DNA of 5,257 bases from Acidobacteriaceae bacterium. GTDB taxonomy: Bacteria > Acidobacteriota > Terriglobia > Terriglobales > Acidobacteriaceae. Shown one piece after another: positions 5,239-5,257 of this stretch (position 1 is its first letter; every line of letters starts with the position of its first letter). The notes under the pieces were generated by a model. The model saw only the letters and a list, made by a program, of their open reading frames with translations. It had not been told where the DNA came from and ran no database searches. The DNA lies in NCBI GenBank assembly GCA_003166055.1, contig PMWR01000498.1, positions 1 to 5,257 on the forward strand, given 5' to 3'. The position numbers and the translations under genes are program-made.

Positions 5239-5257
5239 GCGGGAGTAGCTCAGTGGT
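5239..5257 (+). tRNA. tRNA gene, 5' part only, probably tRNA-Gly
   Basis: The last 19 bases give a 7-base acceptor strand GCGGGAG, then TA at positions 8-9, and the D-stem and D-loop start GCTCAGTGGT. This matches the conserved 5' end of bacterial tRNAs. GCGGGAG followed by TAGCTCAGTGGT is typical of bacterial tRNA-Gly, often with anticodon GCC, but the anticodon lies outside the window, so the identity is inferred from the 5' end only. The strong promoter just upstream supports it. Confidence 0.85.

Noticed and set aside
5173..5257. tRNA as an integration site for a mobile element
   Set aside because: Only the 5' end of the tRNA is in the window, and integration usually uses the 3' end; no integrase or attachment repeat is visible.
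1..5257. CRISPR array, insertion sequence or transposase
   Set aside because: No regularly spaced direct repeats, no transposase-like protein and no IS-type terminal inverted repeats were found.

Overview
The window most likely comes from an Acidobacteriota chromosome, probably a Terriglobia-type (subdivision 1) soil bacterium. The strongest sign is a 612-residue secreted protein with the architecture known as the 'VWFA-related Acidobacterial domain'. High GC in most genes and long antisense shadow frames fit this. The species cannot be fixed from the sequence.

Layout, left to right. The 3' part of a TM2-domain protein with a C-terminal four-cysteine zinc ribbon (+) runs into the window and ends at 363. 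It is convergent, with an 8-base gap, to the VWFA-related exported protein (-, 372-2210). A 146-base intergenic stretch rich in short inverted repeats follows (about 2281-2336). Next is a two-gene unit on the minus strand: a 74-residue unrecognised protein (2974-3198) and, 17 bases downstream, a complete Fic-domain protein (2357-2956) with an intact HPFxEGNGRxxR motif. A 185-base stretch (3199-3383) separates this pair from an unrecognised protein of about 310 residues (-, 3384-4316). Divergent from that gene is a LolD/MacB-type ABC ATPase (+, 4399-5172). The window ends with a near-consensus sigma70 promoter and the first 19 bases of a tRNA gene, very likely tRNA-Gly.

How the genes relate. 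Most are unrelated single-gene units. The only clear functional pairing is the small protein plus Fic. Its order (small gene first), tight spacing, own Shine-Dalgarno on the small gene and lack of one on fic look like a toxin-antitoxin or effector-regulator module. Hand counts show much lower GC there than in the flanking genes (26/60 and 29/60 in two fic blocks, against 38/60 and 43/60 in neighbouring genes), which suggests horizontal acquisition. The ABC ATPase has no permease beside it within the window, so its partner must be elsewhere. The most interesting point is the possible new Fic partner: the 74-residue protein lacks the canonical (S/T)xxxE(G/N) inhibitory motif of known Fic antitoxins.
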